From: an uncultured bacterium
GTDB taxonomy: Bacteria; Bacillota; Bacilli; Lactobacillales; Lactobacillaceae
Length of the DNA stretch: 56,495 nt
Direction: 5' to 3'
Assembly: GCA_905214235.1 (NCBI GenBank)
Contig: CAJMLF010000011.1
Span: forward strand, 1 to 56,495
How positions within the stretch are numbered: the first letter of the stretch is position 1; each line of letters opens with the position of its first letter. The notes beneath the pieces were generated by a model. That model did not search any database, had not been told where the DNA came from, and saw only the letters and a list, made by a program, of their open reading frames with translations. The position numbers were made by a program, and so were the translations under genes. Of the stretch, positions 43,879 through 51,692 are shown piece by piece.

Positions 43879-44916
43879 CTATTTTTCAGTAACAGTGTCC
43901 CCTTCACGAATTTCAGCAACGGTGTGGATCTTGTAGTTCTTGAAGATAGCACGACCAATGTAGGCCCAAATAGTACTGTTAATGATAATAAGGATAACAG
44001 CTTCAAGGGTCTTCAACCATGGGTTCATACCGAATACAACGATAAGACCGGCCCATGGAGTAGCCATACCAGTAACCCGAACAACCAAGCTGAAGGCCGT
44101 AACGATAATACCGTTGATAGCCCCGGCAAACAGGTTCGTTACAAAGATTGGAACAGGGTTGGCAGAAATAATGTCCAACTGAGTCAATGGTTCAATCGTA
44201 ACGGCAATGGTAGTTGCCTTGTCACCGAACTTCATCAGACGGAAGAATGAGAAGTTGAAGATCGAGTTCCCGAAACAACCAAGGGCACCAATAGCCATTG
44301 GAACACCCAGCAGGTTAATCAAACTCGTCAGAACCATTGAGGAAAGTGGCGTCATACCAACCAATGGAATGATACCACCGAGGATAGCACCCATTACCCA
44401 TGGGTTTGTCTTTTCGGCAGTAACAATGGATCCACCGATAACGTGCAGGATTGCAAGTACACCTGGTTGGATAAGCAATGCAATTGCGTTAGCAAGCATT
44501 GGGGCAACCAAGATAACGACGATTAAGTCAAGTCCACCAGTAACACGCTTTTCAATTTCCTTAACGATAAATGATAGCAAGTATGCAGCAATAAATGCAG
44601 GAAGTAGCTTGAACTTCATCAGAGAAATTCCGATGATCATTGAAAATACAGGACTAATACCGAATGCCAGTGGAACAAGTGAACCAGCAGCCAGGCCCCC
44701 CATGGATCCCATGATGTTACCAATTTGAGCAGCAAATTGAACATGGAAAACTTCACCAATTGCGTAACTTAAGAACGCTTGTGGCAGGAACGTGGCACAT
44801 GCGGCACCAGACAATGCACTAACTGATTGTTTACCGTGAGGTGCTTTGAATGTAAACAAACTCATTGCGGCGATAACCAGGAAGAGCATTACGACACCTA
44901 TAAGAATAGATAACAT
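43879..44916 (-). CDS. PTS EIIC-like membrane permease, candidate serine transporter
   Basis: A 345-aa, very hydrophobic protein with about ten membrane helices, resembling the PTS_EIIC_2 family that is common beside L-serine dehydratase genes. There is no EIIA or EIIB gene or domain here, so sugar phosphorylation is unlikely to be its job. The position as first gene of the serine dehydratase operon suggests uptake of serine or a related amino acid; this is inference. The operon promoter lies in the 540-bp divergent region. Confidence 0.8.
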   Translation of the reverse strand: MLSILIGVVMLFLVIAAMSLFTFKAPHGKQSVSALSGAACATFLPQAFLSYAIGEVFHVQFAAQIGNIMGSMGGLAAGSLVPLAFGISPVFSMIIGISLMKFKLLPAFIAAYLLSFIVKEIEKRVTGGLDLIVVILVAPMLANAIALLIQPGVLAILHVIGGSIVTAEKTNPWVMGAILGGIIPLVGMTPLSSMVLTSLINLLGVPMAIGALGCFGNSIFNFSFFRLMKFGDKATTIAVTIEPLTQLDIISANPVPIFVTNLFAGAINGIIVTAFSLVVRVTGMATPWAGLIVVFGMNPWLKTLEAVILIIINSTIWAYIGRAIFKNYKIHTVAEIREGDTVTEK

Positions 44917-44977
44917 ATGCTTAACCTTCTTTATATAATTAATTAATAATCAATTATCGGTGACGTCTTAACCTAGG

Positions 44978-44996
44978 CATGATAATAAATTATTAT
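44978..44996. promoter_or_regulatory. Candidate operator 1 (CATGATAATAAATTATTA)
   Basis: AT-rich sequence overlapping the presumed -10 region of the permease operon. It is matched, as an inverted copy with one mismatch, at 45349-45366 near the regulator gene. Likely a binding site for the YheO-type regulator, unproven. Confidence 0.45.
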
Positions 44997-45027
44997 TATA
45001 ATAGTAGTGTAACCTATCTTATCAAAA

Positions 45028-45042
45028 ATGTAAACGCTAATA
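45028..45042. promoter_or_regulatory. cre-like site upstream of the serine operon
   Basis: ATGTAAACGCTAATA fits the CcpA consensus WTGNAANCGNWNNCW with one mismatch and lies just upstream of the permease operon -35. It may link serine use to sugar supply. Confidence 0.5.
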
Positions 45043-45192
45043 TTTAACAAAATGTCTCAAAATTAGCATTATCTGAGAAAAAATTATCATATGTTATCAA
45101 ATGAACGTTGCTATAAAACGGTTTAAATTGGTTAGTGCCATTAAATTTTAATCTAAATATTTATTTTTGTGATAACCGCTTGGTATATAGCG

Positions 45193-45221
45193 TTGCTATT
45201 ATTATTAAAAAATGCTAATAT
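45193..45221 (+). promoter_or_regulatory. Plus-strand promoter upstream of an attenuator-like terminator
   Basis: TTGCTA (45193-45198), 17-base spacer, TAATAT (45216-45221) with TGC extension. Transcription would start near 45228 and run toward the regulator gene. Confidence 0.6.
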
Positions 45222-45227
45222 ACTCTA

Positions 45228-45310
45228 TACATGGTAGATTTTATCATGTTCAGTTCTATATAAATTTCTTTCACCAAAGCCGGAAAATGCTGCTAAATCG
45301 GCTTTTTTAG
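45228..45310 (+). ncRNA. Possible small RNA or attenuated leader of the YheO-type gene
   Basis: About 80 bases from the predicted start to a hairpin terminator. It contains a ten-codon frame starting ATG at 45231 (MVDFIMFSSI) without a ribosome binding site. It could be a short RNA or a leader controlled by readthrough. Confidence 0.4.
45275..45310 (+). terminator. Terminator between promoter and regulator gene
   Basis: AAAGCCG pairs with CGGCTTT across a loop of about 16 bases, followed by TTTTTAG. No complete plus-strand gene precedes it. Confidence 0.7.
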
Positions 45311-45348
45311 TTGTTATTGATCAGATAATAAGAGCATCAATTAACTTC

Positions 45349-45366
45349 TAATAAATTATTATCATG
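45349..45366. promoter_or_regulatory. Candidate operator 2 (TAATAAATTATTATCATG)
   Basis: Inverted near-copy of operator 1, 90 bases before the regulator start. Sites at both ends of the divergent region fit autoregulation and control of the permease operon by the same protein. Confidence 0.45.
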
Positions 45367-45456
45367 AAATATATTTATTATTTACCGACATAACGGGGAT
45401 TGAAAACTTTTTACATAGTCCAGCAAGAATAATTATTTCAAAGGGGGATGTTCCAA

Positions 45457-46197
45457 ATGTCAAGTGAAGCTGTCCGAAAGCATATCAAGCGATTTATTCC
45501 CTTGGTTGACTTCTTCGCTGAGATCCTTGGACCCAATAGTGAAGTCGTATTAAACGATGTAACAGATTTGGACCATTCAGTAGTATACATAAAAAATCCA
45601 ACCATCACTAACCGGAAAGTTGGTGATCCTGCATCTAACTTCGTCCTCAAGATTATGAAGGATGGAATTGATGCTGATACTAACTTCATTGCTAACTATT
45701 CTGGAAAATCAAAGAGTACCCCTGATCTGCGGTCCTCAACCTACTTTATTCGGTACCGGAATAAAATCGTGGGGATGCTCTGCATCAATACTAATCAGGC
45801 ACCGCTGGAAGCCCTGGTAAAACAAATGGATACCTTCAAACAACTATTTGAGGTCCCGACCACACCAATTAGCGAAATCAGTACGACCAATAAGGAAAAT
45901 AAGACGGTCACCCGACCAAATAAAAACATTAAAGTGATCACCGAAAACTTCAATAGTTCGGTAAGCTCGATTGCGCAGAGTGCGGTTGAAAAAAAGGAAC
46001 GGGAATTAAACGTTTCTGTCGACTTCTTCCAGCAAGACCAAAAGATTGCGGTGATTAAGGAACTGTATGAGGATGGTTACTTCCTGCTTAAGGATTCAAT
46101 CCGGGTAATTGCTTCGGCGCTGAAGTGCTCCTCCCCGACCATTTACCGTTACCTGAATAAGGTTAAAAACATGAATCAACAGCAAGATAACCTTTAA
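45457..46197 (+). CDS. YheO/DauR-type PAS-HTH transcriptional regulator
   Basis: A 246-aa regulator with an N-terminal PAS-like YheO domain (about 5-115, including LGPNSEVVLNDVTD and DLRSSTYFIRYRN) and a C-terminal helix-turn-helix (about 200-240) with IRVIASALKCSSPTIYRYL. DauR-like proteins sense small metabolites, in some cases amino-acid-linked. The start at 45457 is nine bases after AGGGGG; another ATG three codons earlier abuts the ribosome binding site. Divergent from the serine dehydratase operon, which it probably controls. Confidence 0.88.
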   Translation: MSSEAVRKHIKRFIPLVDFFAEILGPNSEVVLNDVTDLDHSVVYIKNPTITNRKVGDPASNFVLKIMKDGIDADTNFIANYSGKSKSTPDLRSSTYFIRYRNKIVGMLCINTNQAPLEALVKQMDTFKQLFEVPTTPISEISTTNKENKTVTRPNKNIKVITENFNSSVSSIAQSAVEKKERELNVSVDFFQQDQKIAVIKELYEDGYFLLKDSIRVIASALKCSSPTIYRYLNKVKNMNQQQDNL

Positions 46198-46206
46198 ACA
46201 AATAAA

Positions 46207-46240
46207 GAAGGTGGAAAATAATTTTCCACCCTTTTTTTTG
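46207..46240 (+). terminator. Terminator after the YheO-type gene
   Basis: GGTGGAAAAT and ATTTTCCACC form a perfect stem followed by a run of eight T. Confidence 0.92.
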
Positions 46241-46262
46241 TTATGTGTAACAAAAGAAGCTG

Positions 46263-46367
46263 GGAAAAAAGCGTCAGAGTGCTCCGTATGGCTAGTATAG
46301 GACGATTGTTGGCACGGTACGGGCCAATGATCGTCCGTAACTAGACACTAGGAGCACGCTTTTTTCC
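46263..46367. repeat. 105-nt long hairpin element
   Basis: A large near-symmetrical inverted repeat: GGAAAAAAGCG (46263-46273) with CGCTTTTTTCC (46357-46367); TGCTCC with GGAGCA; CTAGT with ACTAG; and a 14-bp inner stem GGACGATTGTTGGC with GCCAATGATCGTCC containing two G-T pairs, closing a nine-base loop. The DNA could fold as RNA on both strands. No open frame. It is intergenic, between the regulator gene and serS. Confidence 0.8.
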
Positions 46368-46402
46368 GCGATTACTGTATAATATTCGGAGAACTACAAG
46401 AG

Positions 46403-46432
46403 GCTGGGAGAAAACAAAGGTTTTCTCCCAGC
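46403..46432. repeat. 13-bp perfect hairpin with GGCTGGGAGAAAA sequence
   Basis: GCTGGGAGAAAAC and GTTTTCTCCCAGC enclose an AAAG tetraloop. It lies 52 bases past the serS stop and could serve as its terminator, though no classical T tract follows on that strand. Confidence 0.75.
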
Positions 46433-46484
46433 TTCTTTGAGGTATTAGCAGCAATGTAAAGTCAACTGACACTACTTAACCAAA

Positions 46485-47783
46485 TTACTTGTTACGGAAT
46501 GGAACGGCATTTTCCTTGGTGATCTTAGTAATGCCGTGCATGTATGGTACTAAGACATCTGGAATAGTAACGGAGCCGTCTTCGTTTTGGTAGTTTTCAA
46601 GGATGGCAGCAACTGTCCGACCAACAGCCAGACCAGAACCATTCAAGGTGTGAACGTAACGAAGGTTTCCATCTTCATCACGGTACTGGGTGTGCATCCG
46701 CCGTGCTTGGAAGTCCAGGCAGTTCGAACAACTGGATACTTCACGGTACTTGTTTTGAGCTGGCATCCACATTTCAATATCGTGGGTCATCGATGCGGTG
46801 AAACTCATGTCACTAGTGGTCAAGGTGATAACGTGGTAAGGAATATTCAACTTCTTCAGAATGTTTTCACCATTGGCGGTCATCTTTTCCAGTTCGTCCC
46901 AAGAATCTTCTGGACGGGTGTACTTAACCATTTCAACCTTGTTGAATTGGTGCATCCGAATCAAACCACGGGTGTCACGACCAGCAGCCCCGGCTTCAGA
47001 ACGGTAACATGGAGTTAAAGCAGTTACGTAAACTGGCAGTAATTCGGCTGGAATAACTTCACCAGAGAAGTAGTTAGTCAACGGAACTTCGGCAGTTGGA
47101 ATCAAGGTCATGTCTTCACCGTTTACCCGGTAAACAGAGTTCCGGAACTTTGGATATTGACCGGTCCCGTACATAGCAGAAGCCTTAACAATGTAAGGTG
47201 GCAATACTTCTGTGTAACCGTCCTTGCGGTGTTCATCAAGCATGAAGTTGTAAACCGCCCGTTCCAGTTGAGCACCTAAACCAAGGTAGTAAACAAACCG
47301 TGCACCAGATACCTTGTGAGCCCGGTCAAAGTCTAAGATACCGAGGTTTTCACCAATGTCCCAGTGGTGCTTAGGTTCAAAGTCAAACTTACGAATCTTA
47401 CCAACCTTCCGTAATTCAACGGAACCTTCTTCGGTCAAACTTACTGGAACCTCATCCTTTGGAATGTTTGGCAGGCGCGACATCTTATCGTGGAACTCTT
47501 CTTCATTGGCGTTAACTTTTTCATCCAGTTCCTTAATGTCAGCGTTGATTACCCGAACCTTCTTAACGGCTTCATCGGCATCTTCACCATTCTTCTTGGC
47601 TTCACCAATCTTGTCAGAGGCGGTGTTACGTTCAGCCCGCAGGCTTTCACTTTGCTTCAATAATTCACGACGGGTAGCATCTAATTCCAGAACTTCATCA
47701 ATTTCTTCGGCCTTAACACCACGGGTTGCTAACTTTTGCTTGAAAAAGTCTGGGTCTTTACGAATCTTCTTGATATCTAGCAT
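46485..47783 (-). CDS. serS: Seryl-tRNA synthetase
   Basis: Charges tRNA-Ser. The 432-aa class II synthetase has an N-terminal coiled-coil arm (about 25-110) and the catalytic domain with [15 protein letters not shown] (motif 2) and [10 protein letters not shown] (motif 3). TTAGGAGG precedes the start. Expression is under a T-box leader reading serine, next door to the serine degradation locus. Confidence 0.98.
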   Translation of the reverse strand: MLDIKKIRKDPDFFKQKLATRGVKAEEIDEVLELDATRRELLKQSESLRAERNTASDKIGEAKKNGEDADEAVKKVRVINADIKELDEKVNANEEEFHDKMSRLPNIPKDEVPVSLTEEGSVELRKVGKIRKFDFEPKHHWDIGENLGILDFDRAHKVSGARFVYYLGLGAQLERAVYNFMLDEHRKDGYTEVLPPYIVKASAMYGTGQYPKFRNSVYRVNGEDMTLIPTAEVPLTNYFSGEVIPAELLPVYVTALTPCYRSEAGAAGRDTRGLIRMHQFNKVEMVKYTRPEDSWDELEKMTANGENILKKLNIPYHVITLTTSDMSFTASMTHDIEMWMPAQNKYREVSSCSNCLDFQARRMHTQYRDEDGNLRYVHTLNGSGLAVGRTVAAILENYQNEDGSVTIPDVLVPYMHGITKITKENAVPFRNK

Positions 47784-47798
47784 AACAAAATCCTCCTA

Positions 47799-48035
47799 AC
47801 AAAAAGAGCCATTTTCATCCTCAATAAATTTTGGGACGAAATGGCTCATGTTCCGCGGTACCACCCAAGTTTAACAAAGTAAATTGTTACACTCTTGATA
47901 GATAACGGCTACCCACCGTGCGGCATTGCCCGCCCACATATATAAGCACCGGAGTTTCGGCCAATGACTTGCACCACCCGTCATCTCTCTGAATGGCCTA
48001 CTTGAAATGCTTTCGTGTTTCCTTTTACGATTCTT
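47799..48035 (-). promoter_or_regulatory. T-box riboswitch (serine, UCC specifier) upstream of serS
   Basis: The minus strand carries the conserved T-box GGGTGGTACCGCGGA (about 47850-47866), a stem I region with GGGTGGTGCAAG, and a specifier reading UCC (47951-47953) in the GAAACTCCGG context. The terminator GAGCCATTTC/GAAAATGGCTC with a T tract lies at 47799-47851. Uncharged tRNA-Ser would favour antitermination and serS expression. Confidence 0.93.
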
Positions 48036-48063
48036 ATTGTAGCACGCCGCAATGAGAAAGCAA
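48036..48063 (-). promoter_or_regulatory. Promoter of the serS T-box transcript
   Basis: Minus strand TTGCTT (48058-48063) and TACAAT (48036-48041) with a 16-base spacer, immediately before the T-box stem I sequence. Confidence 0.7.
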
Positions 48064-48093
48064 TAACAAAACAAGAAAAAATTATTATTTTTG

Positions 48094-48137
48094 GGCTGGG
48101 AGAAAAATTTCTCTCACCCTACCCAAAAGAGAAATTT
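48094..48137. repeat. Intergenic inverted repeat with GGCTGGGAGAAAA
   Basis: The 13-mer GGCTGGGAGAAAA (48094-48106) is identical to that at 46402-46414. AAATTTCTCT (48105-48114) and AGAGAAATTT (48128-48137) form a 10-bp stem. Confidence 0.6.
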
Positions 48138-48163
48138 GCTTTTATTTTTTACTGCACTATAAT
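48136..48163 (+). promoter_or_regulatory. Promoter of the 41-aa gene
   Basis: TTGCTT (48136-48141) and a consensus TATAAT (48158-48163) with 16-base spacing. The leader has a 7-bp hairpin ACAGGTA/TACCTGT (48171-48191). Confidence 0.75.
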
Positions 48164-48229
48164 AATAGTTACAGGTATCTTTAGTACCTGTTGTTTATGG
48201 AGCGTTTCGAAAAGAGGCGAAGTTGACTT

Positions 48230-48355
48230 ATGGCACTAAGTAAGCAAGAACGTAAGGAAATGGCTCGTAAGGCCATGGAAAAGCGTGGAAACAAGAAGCC
48301 TGATGGCTCTGGTTTCGCAAAGCTCGATGAAGAAGCCAAGAAACTGAGTGAATAA
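48230..48355 (+). CDS. Small basic conserved-type protein (41 aa)
   Basis: A 41-residue highly charged protein, MALSKQERKEMARK at the start and KLDEEAKKLSE at the end, predicted helical with no membrane segment. Its own promoter and terminator frame it, and codon choice is unlike random sequence, so I believe it is a real gene. Function unknown; small proteins of this type occur in other lactobacilli, by general recollection only. Confidence 0.75.
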   Translation: MALSKQERKEMARKAMEKRGNKKPDGSGFAKLDEEAKKLSE

Positions 48356-48380
48356 GCTTTTTGAAGCAATCCGAATTAAT

Positions 48381-48416
48381 TAAAGCGACTGATTTTTCAG
48401 CCGCTTTTCATTTTTA
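48381..48416 (+). terminator. Terminator after the 41-aa gene
   Basis: AAAGCGACTGA pairs with TCAGCCGCTTT, followed by TCATTTTT. Confidence 0.8.
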
Positions 48417-48462
48417 AAACAAAAGAACCGCCGGTCGCACTGAAAACGTGCCCGGCGGTTCT
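48416..48462 (-). terminator. Terminator after gltX
   Basis: Minus strand AGAACCGCCGG pairs with CCGGCGGTTCT, with an inner GCAC/GTGC stem, followed by TTTGTTTT. Confidence 0.85.
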
Positions 48463-48479
48463 ACTTATATAATTTTAAT

Positions 48480-49979
48480 TTAGAAAGCGTCAATCATCCG
48501 GTCCAGCAACTTGATATCAGTTTCTTTCGGGTAAATTGCCATGATTTCGTAAATTTGTGGTGCGGAGGTTGCCCCCGTAAAGGCCAGGTTCAATGGGAAG
48601 TACAGGTTCCGGCCCTTAACACCAGTCTCCTTACCAACTTCCTTAATTGCCTGACTGTAGTCAAGGTCATCGCCACCGTTAACCAACTTATCCTTCAAGC
48701 CCTTCAAGACTGCCAGAACATCGTCGTTAGCGAAATCATCATTGGCAACAATTGGGTCGTAGTTGAAGTGTTGGTCCAAGACGGTGTAGTAATCCCAAGC
48801 ATAGGCCATGACTTCCAGGAGCTTATCAACATCACGTTGGTGGACGTGAATGGTCTTCTTCAGGATATCAAGGCATTGGTCCTCAGGGATGCTTTGCAGG
48901 CGTTTAGCTTCCTCAGTTTCCCCTTCCTTAACCAGTTCCATGGTCCGCTTAGCCAGTTCATCGACGTCCATCTTCTTGATGTACTGAGCATTCATCCAGT
49001 CCAGCTTCTTTTGGTCAAAGTAAGCTGGGGCCTTGGACATCCGCTTTGGGTCGTAAACCTTGATTAATTCATCCTTGGAGTAGATTTCCCGCTCACCAAC
49101 TGGGGACCAGCCCAAGAAGGCGATGAAGTTAAAGATTGCTTCTGGCAGGTAACCGTGCTTCTTGTATTCGTTGATAAATTGCAGGGTATCCTTGTCCCGC
49201 TTACTGAGCTTCTTCCGGGTCTTCGGGTTGAAAATCAACGGAATGTGGCAGAATACGGGGTGTTCCCAGCCAAGAGCTTCGTAAATTGCCATCTGCTTAG
49301 GGGTGTTGGAAATGTGGTCAGCTCCCCGCAGAACATGGGTAATTTCCATTGAGTGGTCGTCAACAACAACGGCGAAGTTGTAGGTTGGCATCCCATCACT
49401 CTTTTCAATGATGAAGTCCCCACCCAGGTTGTCAGAGTTAAAGGAAACGTGGCCCCGGGCAATGTCATCCCATTCATATTCGTGGTCCTTTGGGAAGTGG
49501 AACCGAATGGTTGGCTTCAAGCCCTTGGCTTCAGCGGCCTTCTGTTCCTCTTCACTCTTACCGTACCAACGACCATCGTAGTGGGGAGCTTCGTTATTAG
49601 CGCGCTGACGTTCACGCATTTCCTGGAGTTCTTCTTCGGTGGTGTAGTCCTTGTAGGCGATTCCCTTGTCAAGAAGTTCTTGAATGTACTTGTGGTAAAT
49701 TCCCTTCTTGTTCCGTTCACTTTGCCGGTAGGGAGCATACTTCGGGTTTGGCTTATCAGGACCTTCGTCCCAGTCAATCCCTAACCAGTCCAGGTTTTCC
49801 CGCTGGCTCTTTTCACCAGAAGCAACGTTACGCTTCGTGTCGGTATCTTCAATCCGCAGAACCATCGTTCCGTTAAAGTGGCGTGCGAACAAGTAGTTAA
49901 ACAATGCTGATTGAGCATTTCCAATATGCAAGAAACCCGTTGGACTAGGTGCATACCGAACTCTGACCTTTTGATCCAT
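48480..49979 (-). CDS. gltX: Glutamyl-tRNA synthetase
   Basis: Class I synthetase, 499 aa, with the HIGN motif ([16 protein letters not shown]) and the KLSKR form of KMSKS. In Firmicutes lacking GlnRS the enzyme also mischarges tRNA-Gln for GatCAB; whether that holds here cannot be seen. AAAGGAG is upstream. It is a single-gene transcript. Confidence 0.98.
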   Translation of the reverse strand: MDQKVRVRYAPSPTGFLHIGNAQSALFNYLFARHFNGTMVLRIEDTDTKRNVASGEKSQRENLDWLGIDWDEGPDKPNPKYAPYRQSERNKKGIYHKYIQELLDKGIAYKDYTTEEELQEMRERQRANNEAPHYDGRWYGKSEEEQKAAEAKGLKPTIRFHFPKDHEYEWDDIARGHVSFNSDNLGGDFIIEKSDGMPTYNFAVVVDDHSMEITHVLRGADHISNTPKQMAIYEALGWEHPVFCHIPLIFNPKTRKKLSKRDKDTLQFINEYKKHGYLPEAIFNFIAFLGWSPVGEREIYSKDELIKVYDPKRMSKAPAYFDQKKLDWMNAQYIKKMDVDELAKRTMELVKEGETEEAKRLQSIPEDQCLDILKKTIHVHQRDVDKLLEVMAYAWDYYTVLDQHFNYDPIVANDDFANDDVLAVLKGLKDKLVNGGDDLDYSQAIKEVGKETGVKGRNLYFPLNLAFTGATSAPQIYEIMAIYPKETDIKLLDRMIDAF

Positions 49980-50043
49980 TATTACGATTCTCCTTTAGTA
50001 ACTAGTTAGCAACCCTAAAAAAGGCGCTAGTGCAACAAATACA

Positions 50044-50071
50044 ATTTTATCTGAATGTGGCGATTTGTCAA
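50044..50071 (-). promoter_or_regulatory. Promoter of gltX
   Basis: Minus strand TTGACA (50066-50071) and TAAAAT (50044-50049) with a 16-base spacer, about 65 bases before the start. Confidence 0.7.
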
Positions 50072-50083
50072 TGTACAGCACAA

Positions 50084-50111
50084 AAAAGAGCCGGTTTAAC
50101 CGGCATCTTTA
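50084..50111 (-). terminator. Terminator after glnA
   Basis: Minus strand AAGATGCCGGTT pairs with AACCGGCTCTT, followed by TTTT. Confidence 0.88.
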
Positions 50112-50142
50112 TGTTAAATTATTTTCGCGGGTAAGCCCAACT

Positions 50143-51486
50143 TTAGTACTGGTCCATGTAGCGCTGCCGTTCCCAATCAGAAACATGTTGACGGTAGGCA
50201 TCGTACTCACGGGTCTTAGCTTCCATGAAGCTGTGGTAGATGTGTTCACCCATCGAACCATTGATGACGTCGTCCTTAGCAAGGGACTTCAGGGCGTTGT
50301 GCAGGGTGTCCGGCAAGTTCCGGATGTCCTTTTCATCCCGTTCCGCACTGGTCATCTTGTAGATGTTTTCGTTAACCTCATGGATCGGTGGTAATTGGTT
50401 CCGTAAGCCGTCCAAACCAGCTTCCAGAACAGCCGCAATTGCCAAGTAGGGGTTTGCCGATGGGTCAGCTGAACGTAATTCCAGCCGAGTCCCCATCCCC
50501 CGGTCACTTGGAATCCGGATCAGTGGTGACCGGTTGGAAGTTGACCATGCAACATAAACCGGTGCTTCATAGCCGGGAACTAAGCGCTTATAAGAGTTAA
50601 CAATTGGGTTGCAGATTGCCGTGTAGCTCCGGGCGTGCTTCATCAGACCGCCAAGGAAGTGGTAAGCCGTTTCGGAAAGCTGCTTTTCGTCATTTTCGTC
50701 GTAAAAGGCATTGTGGCCATCCTTATCAAACAAGGACATGTTCAGGTGCATACCAGAGCCGTTGATTCCTGACAGTGGCTTTGGCATGAAGGTTGCGTGG
50801 AGACCGTACTTCTTGGCAATGGTCTTGACAATCAGTTTGAAGGTCTGAATGTTATCGGCCGCTTCTAAGGCATCGGAATACTTAAAGTCAACCTCGTGTT
50901 GGCCAGGGGCAACTTCGTGGTGGGCCGCTTCAACATCAAAGCCCATCTTCTCCAGGGCCAGGACAATGTCACGCCGGCAGTCTTCACCAACATCAGCTGG
51001 TTCCATGTCGAAGTAGTTTTCTTTATCGTTAACGTTTGTGGTTGTGTTACCATCGGCATCCGTCTTGAAGAGGAAGAATTCTGGCTCAGGGCCAATGTTG
51101 AAGTCCTTAAAGCCCATCTTTCGCATGTCTTGAAGGACCCGCTTCAGGTTGTTCCGTGGGTCACCTTCAAATGGGGTCCCGTCCGTCATGTGGACACTGC
51201 AGATTACGCGGGCAACTTTACCGTGTTCTGCCCCCCATGGGAATACCAGCCAAGTGGACATATCTGGGTAAAGGTACATATCACTCTCCTCAATCCGGAC
51301 GAAGCCGTCAATTGAAGAACCATCAAACATGATCTTGTTATCCATTAACTTATCAAGTTGGCTGACTGGTAAGTCAACGCTCTTGATTGTTCCCAGCAGG
51401 TCCGTAAACATCACCCGTAGGAAACGGATGTTTTCGTCTTTTACCATTGTGCGAACTTCGTCTTTGGTCAATTCTCGCTTTGCCAT
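50143..51486 (-). CDS. glnA: Glutamine synthetase type I
   Basis: Makes glutamine from glutamate and ammonia. The 447-aa protein has FDGSSIDGF near residue 60, the NGSGMHLN and MPKPLSG active-site motifs, and the Firmicutes GSI-alpha length. No adenylylation-type tyrosine motif is evident. The start at 51486 gives [11 protein letters not shown] after AAAGGGA nine bases before it. Unlike many lactobacilli, no glnR gene precedes it here. Confidence 0.97.
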   Translation of the reverse strand: MAKRELTKDEVRTMVKDENIRFLRVMFTDLLGTIKSVDLPVSQLDKLMDNKIMFDGSSIDGFVRIEESDMYLYPDMSTWLVFPWGAEHGKVARVICSVHMTDGTPFEGDPRNNLKRVLQDMRKMGFKDFNIGPEPEFFLFKTDADGNTTTNVNDKENYFDMEPADVGEDCRRDIVLALEKMGFDVEAAHHEVAPGQHEVDFKYSDALEAADNIQTFKLIVKTIAKKYGLHATFMPKPLSGINGSGMHLNMSLFDKDGHNAFYDENDEKQLSETAYHFLGGLMKHARSYTAICNPIVNSYKRLVPGYEAPVYVAWSTSNRSPLIRIPSDRGMGTRLELRSADPSANPYLAIAAVLEAGLDGLRNQLPPIHEVNENIYKMTSAERDEKDIRNLPDTLHNALKSLAKDDVINGSMGEHIYHSFMEAKTREYDAYRQHVSDWERQRYMDQY

Positions 51487-51614
51487 ATAATTCATTCCCT
51501 TTCAATAACTCTAATAAACCAATGCCAGCAACCATCAGGACCGGTTGGGATAGACCAATCACCGGCCTAATGGTTCAAACGTGTATCAAGCTTACCTTCC
51601 TTAATACGGTTCTT
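51487..51614 (-). other. Leader of glnA with a hairpin
   Basis: About 120 bases of 5' UTR. It contains GGCCGG-(TGA bulge)-TTGG paired with CCAA-CCGGTC (51538-51567). No TGTNAN7TNACA-type GlnR site was found by eye. Confidence 0.5.
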
Positions 51615-51643
51615 AGAATACCAATCCCCCTGTAACAAGTCAA
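51615..51643 (-). promoter_or_regulatory. Promoter of glnA
   Basis: Minus strand TTGACT (51638-51643) and TATTCT (51615-51620) with a 17-base spacer. Confidence 0.7.
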
Positions 51644-51692
51644 TTTAATTCCGGAACTTTTAGTTAATTGTAACCAAATTTGTTCGTCAACT

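Larger units (their letters stand above)
44917..45456. other. 540-bp AT-rich divergent control region of the serine locus
   Basis: No long open frame. It holds the minus-strand promoter area of the permease operon (TTGATA at 45020-45025 and TATAAT-like sequence near 44996-45001), a cre-like site, two copies of the 14-mer TAATAAATTATTAT (44983-44996 and 45349-45362), repeated TTATCATG motifs, and a plus-strand promoter plus terminator ahead of the regulator gene. Confidence 0.7.

Noticed and set aside
46198..46484. Possible CRISPR-like or IS remnant because of dense inverted repeats
   Set aside because: The repeats are two hairpins with different sequences and no regular spacers, and there is no transposase frame or target duplication.
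47871..48074. Minus-strand frame of 67 codons upstream of serS
   Set aside because: It lies inside the T-box leader RNA of serS and is not translated.
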